Source of the DNA: Fischerella sp.
GTDB lineage: Bacteria > Cyanobacteriota > Cyanobacteriia > Cyanobacteriales > Nostocaceae
Length of the DNA stretch: 11,027 nucleotides
Direction: 5' to 3'
Assembly (NCBI GenBank): GCA_026419705.1
Contig: JANZYY010000126.1
Span: 1-11,027, forward strand
Made by a program: the position numbers and the translations under genes. Every line of letters begins with the position of its first letter. The first letter of the stretch is position 1. Shown here in pieces: positions 5,249-11,027 of this stretch. A model generated the notes under the pieces. It worked only from the letters and a program-made list of their open reading frames with translations, was not told the DNA's origin and did not search any database.

Positions 5249-7699
5249 ATGCGTATTTCTTTTAAATGGCTGCAGGAACTAGTCGAGGTAAAACTTAGCC
5301 CGGAAGATTTAGCAGAAACCCTCACAATGGCAGGGTTTGAAGTAGAAGATATTGAAGATCGCCGCACTTGGGCAGATGGTGTTGTGATTGGGAGAGTGCT
5401 TGAGTGCGAACCCCACCCCAATGCTGATAAATTAAGTGTTTGTCAAGTTGATATCGGTACAGGAGAAATCCTCAATATTGTCTGCGGTGCTGCCAATGTC
5501 CGTGCTGATATCTATGTACCAGTTGCAACCGTAGGTACTTACCTACCAAATATCGATTTAAAGATTAAACCTGCAAAACTGCGCGGTGTCCAGTCGAATG
5601 GGATGATTTGTTCTCTCAAAGAACTGGGTTTGCCTGGCGATGTGGATGGAATTCATATTTTTACCCAGGAAAATCTCTTACTGGGTAGCGACGTCCGACC
5701 GCTGTTGGGTTTAGATGATGTAATTTTAGATGTAACTGCGACTGCAAACCGGGCTGATGCTTTGAGTATGGTAGGTATAGCGCGGGAAGTCGCAGCCCTG
5801 ACAGGTGCAAAACTAACTATTCCTGAACCTGGTGAAGTTTCGGTTCCCCAAGGAATGGGAAATTTAGTAATTAAAGTAGCCGATACGCAAGCTTGCCCTA
5901 CTTATATTGGTACAGTAATTGAACAAGTAAAAATTGCACCCTCTCCTGATTGGTTGCAACAGCGCTTGCGAGCCGCAGGAGTGCGACCAATAAATAATGT
6001 AGTAGATATTACTAATTATGTATTGTTGGAATGGGGACAGCCCCTGCACGCCTTCGACCGCGATCGCCTCAAATCAATTGCTGGTGTAGAGACCAGAGGT
6101 AGCGCGTCCCTACACATCGGCGTTCGCTTTGCCAACAACGGAGAAACCCTAAAAACTCTGGACGGACAAACTCGTACCCTCTCTACCCAAAACTTACTCA
6201 TCACCGCCAACGAGAAACCCGTTGCTCTAGCGGGAGTAATGGGTGGCGAAGAAACCGAAGTCCATGAAGGTACGCAAAACCTTTTATTAGAAGCAGCATT
6301 ATTTGATCCCGTCGCCATTCGCCGTTCTTCTCGAAGCGTGGGCTTAAGAAGTGAGTCTTCTGCTCGCTACGAACGGGGTGTAAACAGCGCCGAGTTGGAA
6401 ATAGCCACACGCCGCGCTTTAACCTTAATTACCGAACTTGCTCAGGGAAACCTTGTCACTCAAGAAATTAGCGACACTCGTCCCGATCCATCTACTTGGA
6501 CACGTTCGATAGAACTGCGTTTAGCACGAGTTAATCAGGTGTTGGGACCTGTTGATTTGGGAGAAGAAACTGGAGAACTGCAAGCCGAAGATGTAGAGCG
6601 CATCTTGACAGCATTAGGATGTCAACTTACTTGTTTAGGCGAAGATAAGTGGATGGTAAAAGTACCACCCTACCGCTACCGCGACTTAGAACGAGAAATT
6701 GATTTAATCGAAGAAATTGCCCGTCTCTACGGCTACGATAATTTCTGCGACACCCTACCTGAAAAATCAGCAGTAGGTTATCTACCTTTCGATGTGGAAA
6801 TGCTCCGTAAATTGCGAGCTGCATTCCGAGCAGAAGGTTTGACAGAATTAATGCACTACTCGCTAGTCAAGCCTGGGGGAGACAGACAGATAGCCCTGGC
6901 AAACCCGTTATTTGTAGAATATTCAGCCCTGCGAACTGATTTGATCTCTGGGTTAATTGATGCTTTTGTGTACAACTTAGAACAAGGTAACGGTCCCCTC
7001 AACGGTTTTGAAATTGGACGAATTTTCTGGCAAGAAGAAAACGGCTTACAAGAAGCAGATGCTATCGGTGGAATTATGGGAGGCGATCGCACCTCCAGCA
7101 AATGGACAAGAAGTGGGCGCGAACAACCCATGACTTGGTTTGAAGCCAAAGGCATACTCGAAAGCGTATTTCAGCAGATGGGTTTGCAAGTAGAATATCA
7201 ACCCGATCGCCGCGATGAACGCTTGCATCCAGGACGCACTGCTTCTTTGTGGATTGGAGGAAACAGACTGGGGATCTTTGGACAACTGCATCCCCAACTG
7301 CGCTACGACAGAGGCTTACCAGAAGCGGTTTACGTATTTCAGCTAGACCTAGATGTACTTTTGGACGCACTGGATCGAGAGGAAATCATTGTACCGACAT
7401 TTAAACCTTATTCCACCTATCCAGCAACTGACAGAGATATTGCCTTTTTCGCACCCGTGAAAGTGACAGTTGCCGAAATTGAAAAAGCAATTAACCACGC
7501 GGGCAAAAATTTGCTAGAGTCTGTGGAATTGTTTGATGAATATCGTGGCGAACATGTACCGCCAGGACAGCGAAGTTTGGCATTCCGTCTCATCTATCGA
7601 GCCAGCGATCGCACTCTTACCGATGCAGAAGTTGAACCAGTGCATCAAAAAATTCGCGATACACTAGTCGAAAAATTTGGTGTCACCTTGAGAAGTTAA
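5249..7699 (+). CDS. pheT: Phenylalanine--tRNA ligase beta subunit
   Basis: The 816-residue product is the beta chain of the cytoplasmic alpha2-beta2 enzyme that charges tRNA-Phe with phenylalanine using ATP; the alpha chain (pheS), which holds the active site, is not in the window. The start is the ATG at 5249, which gives the usual MRISFKWLQELV beginning. The frame stays open upstream to a TTG at 5201, but the 16 extra residues are unlike the family. In order: a tRNA-binding OB fold (about 43-150, VIGRVLECEPHPNADKL), the B3/B4 editing region (about 210-400, with NNVVDITNYV at 249-258 and SSARYERG near 380), B5 (about 415-495), the catalytic-like core, and the C-terminal FDX-ACB anticodon-binding domain (about 717-816, YPATDRDIAFF). 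A short inverted-repeat element is embedded at residues 279-289. No strong ribosome binding site was seen. Confidence 0.97.
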   Translation: MRISFKWLQELVEVKLSPEDLAETLTMAGFEVEDIEDRRTWADGVVIGRVLECEPHPNADKLSVCQVDIGTGEILNIVCGAANVRADIYVPVATVGTYLPNIDLKIKPAKLRGVQSNGMICSLKELGLPGDVDGIHIFTQENLLLGSDVRPLLGLDDVILDVTATANRADALSMVGIAREVAALTGAKLTIPEPGEVSVPQGMGNLVIKVADTQACPTYIGTVIEQVKIAPSPDWLQQRLRAAGVRPINNVVDITNYVLLEWGQPLHAFDRDRLKSIAGVETRGSASLHIGVRFANNGETLKTLDGQTRTLSTQNLLITANEKPVALAGVMGGEETEVHEGTQNLLLEAALFDPVAIRRSSRSVGLRSESSARYERGVNSAELEIATRRALTLITELAQGNLVTQEISDTRPDPSTWTRSIELRLARVNQVLGPVDLGEETGELQAEDVERILTALGCQLTCLGEDKWMVKVPPYRYRDLEREIDLIEEIARLYGYDNFCDTLPEKSAVGYLPFDVEMLRKLRAAFRAEGLTELMHYSLVKPGGDRQIALANPLFVEYSALRTDLISGLIDAFVYNLEQGNGPLNGFEIGRIFWQEENGLQEADAIGGIMGGDRTSSKWTRSGREQPMTWFEAKGILESVFQQMGLQVEYQPDRRDERLHPGRTASLWIGGNRLGIFGQLHPQLRYDRGLPEAVYVFQLDLDVLLDALDREEIIVPTFKPYSTYPATDRDIAFFAPVKVTVAEIEKAINHAGKNLLESVELFDEYRGEHVPPGQRSLAFRLIYRASDRTLTDAEVEPVHQKIRDTLVEKFGVTLRS
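6084..6115. repeat. Inverted-repeat element inside pheT
   Basis: GTGTAGAGAC at 6084-6093 and GTCCCTACAC at 6106-6115 are inverted repeats with a single mismatch around a 12-base centre. This looks like the GTAGAGACG-type small palindromes scattered through many cyanobacterial genomes. Here it is read through in frame as GVETRGSASLH (residues 279-289), between the conserved HAFDRDRL and GVRFANNGETLKTLDG segments of the B3/B4 region, where relatives vary in length. Confidence 0.6.
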
Positions 7700-7701
7700 A
7701 A

Positions 7702-7784
7702 GTTGTTGGTTGTTGGTTGTTGGTTGTTGGTTATTGGGAAATTATCAGTAACATCCAAACAACTAAGAACCACCAACAAACAAC
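7702..7784 (+). repeat. Tandem heptamer GTTGTTG with inverted partner
   Basis: Starting two bases after the pheT stop there are four perfect heptamers, GTTGTTG, and a fifth variant, GTTATTG (7702-7736). About 30 bp on, AACCACCAACAAACAAC (7768-7784) is complementary to the repeats at 15 of 17 positions, so a transcript could fold into a long, loose hairpin. Such heptamer arrays are the short tandemly repeated repetitive (STRR) sequences of heterocyst-forming cyanobacteria. It may also mark the 3' end of the pheT transcript, but no T-run follows directly. Confidence 0.75.
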
Positions 7785-7821
7785 AAAATCAGACCTTTTG
7801 AATTTTGAGAAATAATTACCT

Positions 7822-8091
7822 ATGCCCAAATATATAATGTGGGGAACTTACTGCGAAGATGTCCTCGAAAAACGTGCTCCTTACCGACAAGTACATTTAG
7901 ATGGACTGGCAAAACAGAAAGAATCTGGTGTGTTAATTACAATTGGTCCTACCAAAGATTTAACCAAAGTATTTGGAATTTATGAAGCACCAGATCAAGA
8001 AACAGTACGCCAGTTAATCGAAAATGACCCCTATTGGCAAAATGGTATTTGGACAGAATACCTTATCAAAGAATGGATTCAGGCATTTTGA
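7822..8091 (+). CDS. YciI-like (YCII-related domain) protein
   Basis: The 89-residue product is a single YCII-related domain, a small ferredoxin-like alpha/beta barrel fold. The family's key histidine is present in YRQVHLDGL (H25), and the conserved aspartate is in ENDPY (D69, followed by P70), with the usual IGPTKDL loop near 41-47 and a C-terminal strand (WTEYLIKEW). It is about the normal length and has no leader, so it should be a soluble cytoplasmic protein. The biochemical role of this family is mostly unknown; a pair of H and D residues in a pocket suggests a small-molecule enzyme or binding protein, and I do not assign a substrate. It lies 122 bp after pheT on the same strand, with the heptamer array in between, so it probably has its own promoter. 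Confidence 0.88.
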   Translation: MPKYIMWGTYCEDVLEKRAPYRQVHLDGLAKQKESGVLITIGPTKDLTKVFGIYEAPDQETVRQLIENDPYWQNGIWTEYLIKEWIQAF

Positions 8092-8145
8092 ATCACATCA
8101 AGATACAAAATTTCATCAGTTCCTAACGAATAAAACTCAAAAAAA

Positions 8146-8190
8146 CTCTGCTTAGCTCCGCGTTGATTCTGCGTACATCTGCGTTTAAAA
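8146..8190. repeat. CTCTGCGT-type intergenic repeat
   Basis: The segment repeats the word CTGCGT(T/A) three times in altered form (TCCGCGTTG, TCTGCGTAC, TCTGCGTTT) and ends in TTTAAAAAC. It resembles the dispersed CTCTGCGTTTAAAA repeats seen between genes in many cyanobacteria. It lies 55 bp after the YciI-like gene and has no coding potential. Confidence 0.45.
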
Positions 8191-8320
8191 ACACTCCGAT
8201 TTGACGCGAAGCAATAACTAACGACTATGGAGATCCTCACAAAAGATCTTCAATACCTTACAGCTTTCTACTTTGTGCCAATCACAAAACTGGCAGCCGA
8301 ACATGTATTTTTACGGGTAT

Positions 8321-8338
8321 CATGAAAAATTTTTCATG
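8321..8338. promoter_or_regulatory. 18-bp perfect palindrome, possible operator
   Basis: CATGAAAAATTTTTCATG reads the same on both strands over all 18 bases. It lies 67 bp upstream of the start of the exported glycine-zipper gene, just before the weak promoter candidate. A symmetric site in this position suits a dimeric DNA-binding regulator. With no loop it would form only a poor RNA hairpin, which argues against a terminator. No regulator gene is nearby, so the regulator is unknown. Confidence 0.45.
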
Positions 8339-8405
8339 CAACAAAATTTGCTGTTACTTAGACTGAAAGTAGAGTCAAACAAATTCAATCATCAGTGGAG
8401 AAGGT

Positions 8406-8828
8406 ATGTCTATGAACAAGATTTTGAAACGTGTATTTTTACCTAGCCTCATGGCTGCAAGTGTAGCTGGTGCTAGCTTGGTTCCTGCTCAGCCTGCGTC
8501 TGCCGATGAATACATCCTCCAAGATGCTGCGATCGGAGCTGGGGCTGGTATCATATCCGGTGCGATCAGAGGACGTGGTTCTGTCTTAAACAATGCCGTT
8601 AAGGGCGCGGCTGCTGGTGCTGCTGTCAACGCCGTCCACGGTACTAGAAAACAACCGCAAAACCGTGTATATCGTAACGCAGGCCAAGATATCGGTGTCG
8701 GTGCAGCTGCTGGTGCAGTAACTGGTACAATTCTTCGTGGTAACACCAGACATGTTGCTGGCGATGCAATTGATGGTGCAGCTGCTGGTGCTGCTATCAA
8801 CATCCTCACTAATGGAAAAAGATGGTAA
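8406..8828 (+). CDS. Exported glycine-zipper protein with internal duplication
   Basis: The 140-residue product begins with a signal peptide: basic end (MSMNKILKR), hydrophobic core (FLPSLMAASVAGASLV) and the AxA site ASA before DEY, cleaving after residue 33. The mature part is two copies of one unit, residues 38-83 and 93-138, each with a GxGxG-like run (IGAGAGIISGAI; VGAAAGAVTGTI), a variable loop with RGRGS or RGNTR, then KGAAAGAAVNAV or DGAAAGAAINIL. Such small-residue runs form glycine-zipper helices that insert in or pack against membranes, so a periplasmic or outer-membrane location is likely. GGAG 5 bases before the first ATG decides this start over the ATG two codons later. Function is unknown; glycine-zipper proteins are often stress or envelope proteins. 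An ORF on the opposite strand comes only from its skewed codons. Confidence 0.85.
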   Translation: MSMNKILKRVFLPSLMAASVAGASLVPAQPASADEYILQDAAIGAGAGIISGAIRGRGSVLNNAVKGAAAGAAVNAVHGTRKQPQNRVYRNAGQDIGVGAAAGAVTGTILRGNTRHVAGDAIDGAAAGAAINILTNGKRW

Positions 8829-8841
8829 TTCGGAAATTACC
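8824..8841 (+). terminator. Hairpin at the 3' end of the glycine-zipper gene
   Basis: GGTAATT (8824-8830) and AATTACC (8835-8841) form a perfect 7-bp stem with a 4-base CGGA loop, overlapping the stop codon at 8826-8828. No run of T follows, so it is not a classic intrinsic terminator. It could protect the 3' end of the mRNA or be chance. Confidence 0.3.
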
Positions 8842-8945
8842 AGTTCACGCACAAATTACATGCTTTTGGCAAAACTCCAACGCCTCTGACAAATCACTAG
8901 TTTGCTGCGAATAGTCAACCTCTGGGTGAGTAATGATTACTAGCT

Positions 8946-9418
8946 TTACATCTCACTCTGCTGCAGCTTTTCGTTTTTTCGTTTGACGTCCTCTCTCTCC
9001 TCCTGCTGTGCTTGATGCCTTGGTGATAACTCAGGAAATTCACTGTAACGCCATAGCACCCTTTGTAAATTAGCTGAGATGGGAGGACGCAAGCAAATCT
9101 TTTTTGGTGGAAATCCTACCTTTGATGCAGCCTCCCAAGCTGTTTGTGAGTGAAGTAGCTTAGCAAACTTTGTTTGTAGCGTGGATCGAAAATTTGCAAC
9201 TTTTGACACACTGCGATCGCGTTTTTGGAAATCACCGCTGTGTAAGGGTGATCTTGTAAAAATTTATCTAAATTTACAAAACTTAAATTATCGAGCCAAA
9301 CTAGCAACGTTCATATATTTGGGTAAGAAGCAAGAAACTTGGAAGTGGGCGAGTGTTCCTGCTCAAAAAATGCTTTCAGCAGTCCCACCAATTCATCAGA
9401 TTCGTCCCACCGCCTAGT
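8946..9418 (-). pseudogene. Decayed gene of unknown family
   Basis: Minus-strand frames add up to one broken protein. From 9418 downwards one frame reads TRRWDESDELVGLLKAFF, continues to SYPNI, meets an in-frame TGA (9311-9313), then goes on through NLDKFLQDHPYTAVISKN and CQKLQIFDPRYKQSLLSYF to a stop at 9116-9118. Another frame picks up with FAKLLHSQTAWEAASKVGF, PPKKICLRPPISANL and WRYSEFPELSPRHQAQQEE, ending at 8946. The two halves overlap around 9116-9209, where a frameshift would join them. No usable start codon precedes RRWDESDE, and the frame runs back into the end of the next gene, so the N-terminal part seems lost. Composition is protein-like throughout, unlike a chance ORF. I do not recognise the family; nothing marks it as a transposase. 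Confidence 0.45.
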
Positions 9419-9450
9419 TCTTATGATTATTGGAAATTTAAGAATTCTCT

Positions 9451-9663
9451 TTAGCCCTTGAGCGCCTTTCTAAAATTTTGACGATAAGACTTATTTGCAA
9501 TATACAAAGCTGGCCAAAGCAAGGATAACATCAGGCGATTGCCCAAGCTGGGAGTGAAGTTTGTATTTTTAAATCCACTCCAGAACTTCCATGCACCACC
9601 TGCGTAAACTATTAAAATGACAAAGGTAATTAATCCACCCATTCCAATCAACTCCAAAAGCAA
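9451..9663 (-). CDS. Conserved small membrane protein
   Basis: The 70-residue product has a hydrophobic N-terminal helix (about residues 8-25, MGGLITFVILIVYAGGAW), a short polar stretch, a second less hydrophobic helix (LMLSLLWPALYIA, about 44-56), and a basic tail (NKSYRQNFRKALKG). The polar loop NTNFTPSLGNRLML and the tail look like those of a small uncharacterised protein found across cyanobacteria. It should sit in the cytoplasmic or thylakoid membrane with the basic tail in the cytoplasm. The ATG at 9661-9663 gives the complete leader helix. The gene is divergent from the guanylyltransferase-like gene, with the 354-bp control region between them. The remains of the decayed gene lie just downstream on the same strand. 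Role unknown. Confidence 0.75.
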   Translation of the reverse strand: MLLELIGMGGLITFVILIVYAGGAWKFWSGFKNTNFTPSLGNRLMLSLLWPALYIANKSYRQNFRKALKG

Positions 9664-9771
9664 AAAAACCTTATATTCCAGTTTAAAGTAGGCTTCCTCA
9701 TAGTATCCAGTTATAGTTCACCAACAAAGCAATCAGCCGCTACGTAAAAATCAAGTCAAGAAGCAGAAATA

Positions 9772-9807
9772 AAAACGAAAAATAAAAGGATTTTTATTTT
9801 TTGTTTT
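9772..9807 (+). repeat. Long A/T-rich hairpin in the intergenic region
   Basis: Bases 9772-9787 (AAAACGAAAAATAAAA) pair with 9792-9807 along 16 positions, with one G-U pair and a 4-base GGAT loop. Because A-runs are on one side and T-runs on the other, it resembles a bidirectional intrinsic terminator. However, it lies upstream of both flanking genes, so a terminator role would imply an unannotated short transcript; a DNA or leader-RNA structure is equally possible. Confidence 0.5.
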
Positions 9808-10005
9808 CGCTTGGTCATTATTCAAGGACAACTAGCAGCTTGATCTTGTATCAACAAACAAGCTAGTGTGATGAGTAGATGTACTTACACCTAGCTAGAT
9901 GCATCTTGTGGAAGTTCCTCAAATTTCAATATCCATAGGACACTAAAGAAAGGAGATAGAACTTAATCTGATTTAATCTTGATGCAGCAAGTGGTGCAAA
10001 TAGCC

Positions 10006-10013
10006 TAAGGAGG
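10006..10013 (+). promoter_or_regulatory. Strong Shine-Dalgarno sequence
   Basis: TAAGGAGG matches the 16S rRNA anti-Shine-Dalgarno sequence over eight bases and lies four bases before the ATG at 10018. It is the strongest ribosome binding site in the window and fixes the start of the guanylyltransferase-like gene. Confidence 0.9.
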
Positions 10014-10017
10014 ATCT

Positions 10018-11027
10018 ATGAGAGCAGTACTGATGGCAGGAGGATCGGGAACGCGGCTTCGTCCGCTCACATGCGACCTGCCTAAACCTATGGTACCTAT
10101 CCTAAATCGACCAATTGCCGAACACATTATTAATCTTCTCAAACGGCATAACATTACAGAAATAGTTGCCACACTGCATTATTTACCTGATGCTTTGCGA
10201 GATTACTTTCAAGATGGCAGCGATTTTGGCGTACAGATTACTTACTCTGTGGAAGAAGATCAGCCCTTGGGTACAGCAGGCTGTGTGAAAAACATTGCTG
10301 AACTTCTAGATGAAACCTTTTTAGTAATTAGCGGTGATAGTATCACAGATTTTGATCTGTCAGCAGCAATTGAATTTCACAAACAAAAAAAATCGAAAGC
10401 AACTTTGATTTTGACTCGTGTTCCCAACCCAATAGAGTTTGGAGTAGTGATTACTGATGAAGAAGGCCGAATTAAACGATTTTTAGAAAAACCTTCTACT
10501 AGTGAAATTTTTTCCGATACTGTTAACACCGGTGCTTACATTTTGGAACCAGAGGTTTTGGAATATTTGCCAGCCAACCAGGAATCAGACTTTTCTAAGG
10601 ATTTATTTCCTTTGTTGCTAGAAGAAGGCGAACCAATGTTTGGTTACATCGCTAAAGGTTACTGGTGCGATGTCGGTCATTTAGATGCTTATCGTGAAGC
10701 TCAGTATGATGCATTAGATCGTAAAGTTAAGCTTGACTTTCCTTATAAAGAGCAATCTCCTGGTTTGTGGATAGGTCAAAATACTTACATCGATCCGACA
10801 GCTGAAATTGAAGCCCCTGCCATTATTGGTGATAATTGCCGCATCGGTGCCAGAGTCCAGATCGAGGCAGGAACAGTGATTGGGGATAACGTCACCATTG
10901 GTGCTGATGCCAACCTCAAGCGTCCGATTCTTTGGAATGGTGCAATTATTGGTGAGGAAGCGCACTTGTCGGCTTGCGTAATTTCCCGTGGTACCCGGGT
11001 AGATAGGCGCGCTCACGTATTAGAAGC
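10018..11027 (+). CDS. Mannose-1-phosphate guanylyltransferase-like protein (partial, 3' end missing)
   Basis: The first 336 codons are present and the frame is open at the window edge. Residues 1-235 are a nucleotidyltransferase domain: the signature GGSGTRLRPLT (8-18), KPM (23-25), GTAG (85-88), metal-binding SGDS (105-108, D107), FLEKP (155-159), NTGAYILEPE (170-179) and DVGH (218-221). From about 252 the chain turns into left-handed beta-helix hexapeptides (AEIEAPAIIGDNCRIGARV). This is the pattern of GDP-mannose pyrophosphorylases, which make GDP-mannose from mannose-1-phosphate and GTP for polysaccharides and glycoconjugates in the cytoplasm. Cyanobacterial homologues of this type usually carry a phosphoglucomutase/phosphomannomutase-like region after the helix, for about 840 residues, so roughly 500 may lie outside the window. 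A glucose-1-phosphate specificity cannot be excluded. A perfect Shine-Dalgarno precedes the ATG. Confidence 0.9.
   Translation, partial: MRAVLMAGGSGTRLRPLTCDLPKPMVPILNRPIAEHIINLLKRHNITEIVATLHYLPDALRDYFQDGSDFGVQITYSVEEDQPLGTAGCVKNIAELLDETFLVISGDSITDFDLSAAIEFHKQKKSKATLILTRVPNPIEFGVVITDEEGRIKRFLEKPSTSEIFSDTVNTGAYILEPEVLEYLPANQESDFSKDLFPLLLEEGEPMFGYIAKGYWCDVGHLDAYREAQYDALDRKVKLDFPYKEQSPGLWIGQNTYIDPTAEIEAPAIIGDNCRIGARVQIEAGTVIGDNVTIGADANLKRPILWNGAIIGEEAHLSACVISRGTRVDRRAHVLE

Larger units (their letters stand above)
8092..8405. other. Intergenic region before the glycine-zipper gene
   Basis: No coding ORF is supported here. Bases 8146-8190 carry CTCTGCTTAGCTCCGCGTT followed by TCTGCGTACATCTGCGTTTAAAAA, a familiar CTCTGCGT-type cyanobacterial intergenic repeat. 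The 18-bp palindrome at 8321-8338 is listed separately. A weak promoter candidate is TTGCTG (8348-8353), 16 bases, then TAGAGT (8370-8375), 30 bases before the start codon, which is speculative. A good ribosome binding site, GGAG at 8397-8400, sits 5 bases before the ATG at 8406. Confidence 0.5.
9664..10017. other. Divergent intergenic control region
   Basis: No gene is supported in these 354 bp. They separate two divergent genes, so promoters for both should be here, but no clear -35/-10 pair stands out. Two fold-back elements are visible. An A/T stem lies at 9772-9807 (listed separately). A nested one has ACTAGC (9831-9836) pairing with GCTAGT (9862-9867) around TTGAT/ATCAA (9840-9844 with 9850-9854). 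A long 5' leader for the plus-strand gene is possible. Confidence 0.5.

Noticed and set aside
5209..7370. Several minus-strand ORFs of 60-100 codons opposite pheT
   Set aside because: They overlap a clearly conserved gene, have no domain-like sequence and no ribosome binding sites.
7702..7736. Possible CRISPR array
   Set aside because: The units are seven bases in direct tandem with no spacers, and no cas genes are present.
8489..8809. Long minus-strand ORF (106 codons) opposite the glycine-zipper gene
   Set aside because: Its alanine/proline-rich product is what Gly/Ala codons give on the opposite strand; the plus-strand gene has a signal peptide and ribosome binding site.
9181..9417. Plus-strand 78-codon ORF opposite the decayed gene
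   Set aside because: It has no ribosome binding site, and its sequence looks less protein-like than the minus-strand frames; it is probably their shadow.
10714..11016. Minus-strand 100-codon ORF at the right edge
   Set aside because: It lies opposite the conserved beta-helix part of the guanylyltransferase-like gene and shows no domain features.

Overview
This window comes from a cyanobacterium, most likely a filamentous, Nostocales-like one. Four things point there. The octamer GCGATCGC (HIP1) occurs eight times in 11 kb, far above chance. There is a tocopherol cyclase gene, expected only in oxygenic phototrophs. The nucleotidyltransferase at the right edge has the cyanobacterial type of mannose-1-phosphate guanylyltransferase. 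The gaps between genes carry the tandem heptamers and small palindromic repeats typical of these genomes. The first 14 bases match the end of the Nextera/Tn5 mosaic-end adapter, so the left edge is probably a contig end with uncut adapter.

Left part (1-2700): a YdcF/DUF218-type membrane-anchored protein, a roughly 390-bp gap that folds into what looks like a structured RNA, a tRNA-Arg(CCU), and a tocopherol cyclase. All the genes here are on the minus strand. A very small putative secreted peptide is also on the minus strand, divergent from the next gene.

Middle (2674-8091, plus strand): a 631-residue membrane-anchored protein with 25-residue coiled-coil repeats and a seven-bladed WD40 propeller; a hairpin-rich intergenic repeat block; a small membrane-protein-like ORF that seems frameshifted; pheT (phenylalanyl-tRNA synthetase beta chain) with an inverted-repeat element embedded in its coding sequence; a heptamer tandem repeat; and a YciI-like protein.

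Right part (8092-11027): an exported glycine-zipper protein with an internal duplication, preceded by an 18-bp perfect palindrome; a decayed, unrecognised gene on the minus strand; a conserved small membrane protein on the minus strand; an AT-rich control region with strong hairpins; and the first 336 codons of a mannose-1-phosphate guanylyltransferase-like gene that runs off the window.

The genes are mostly housekeeping (translation, tocopherol, nucleotide-sugar supply) and do not form one obvious operon or pathway. No CRISPR array, intact transposase, prophage or defence cassette is visible. The most unusual items are the structured RNA candidate, the repeat-built WD40 protein, the palindrome inside pheT, and two broken genes that lack usable starts or carry in-frame stops.
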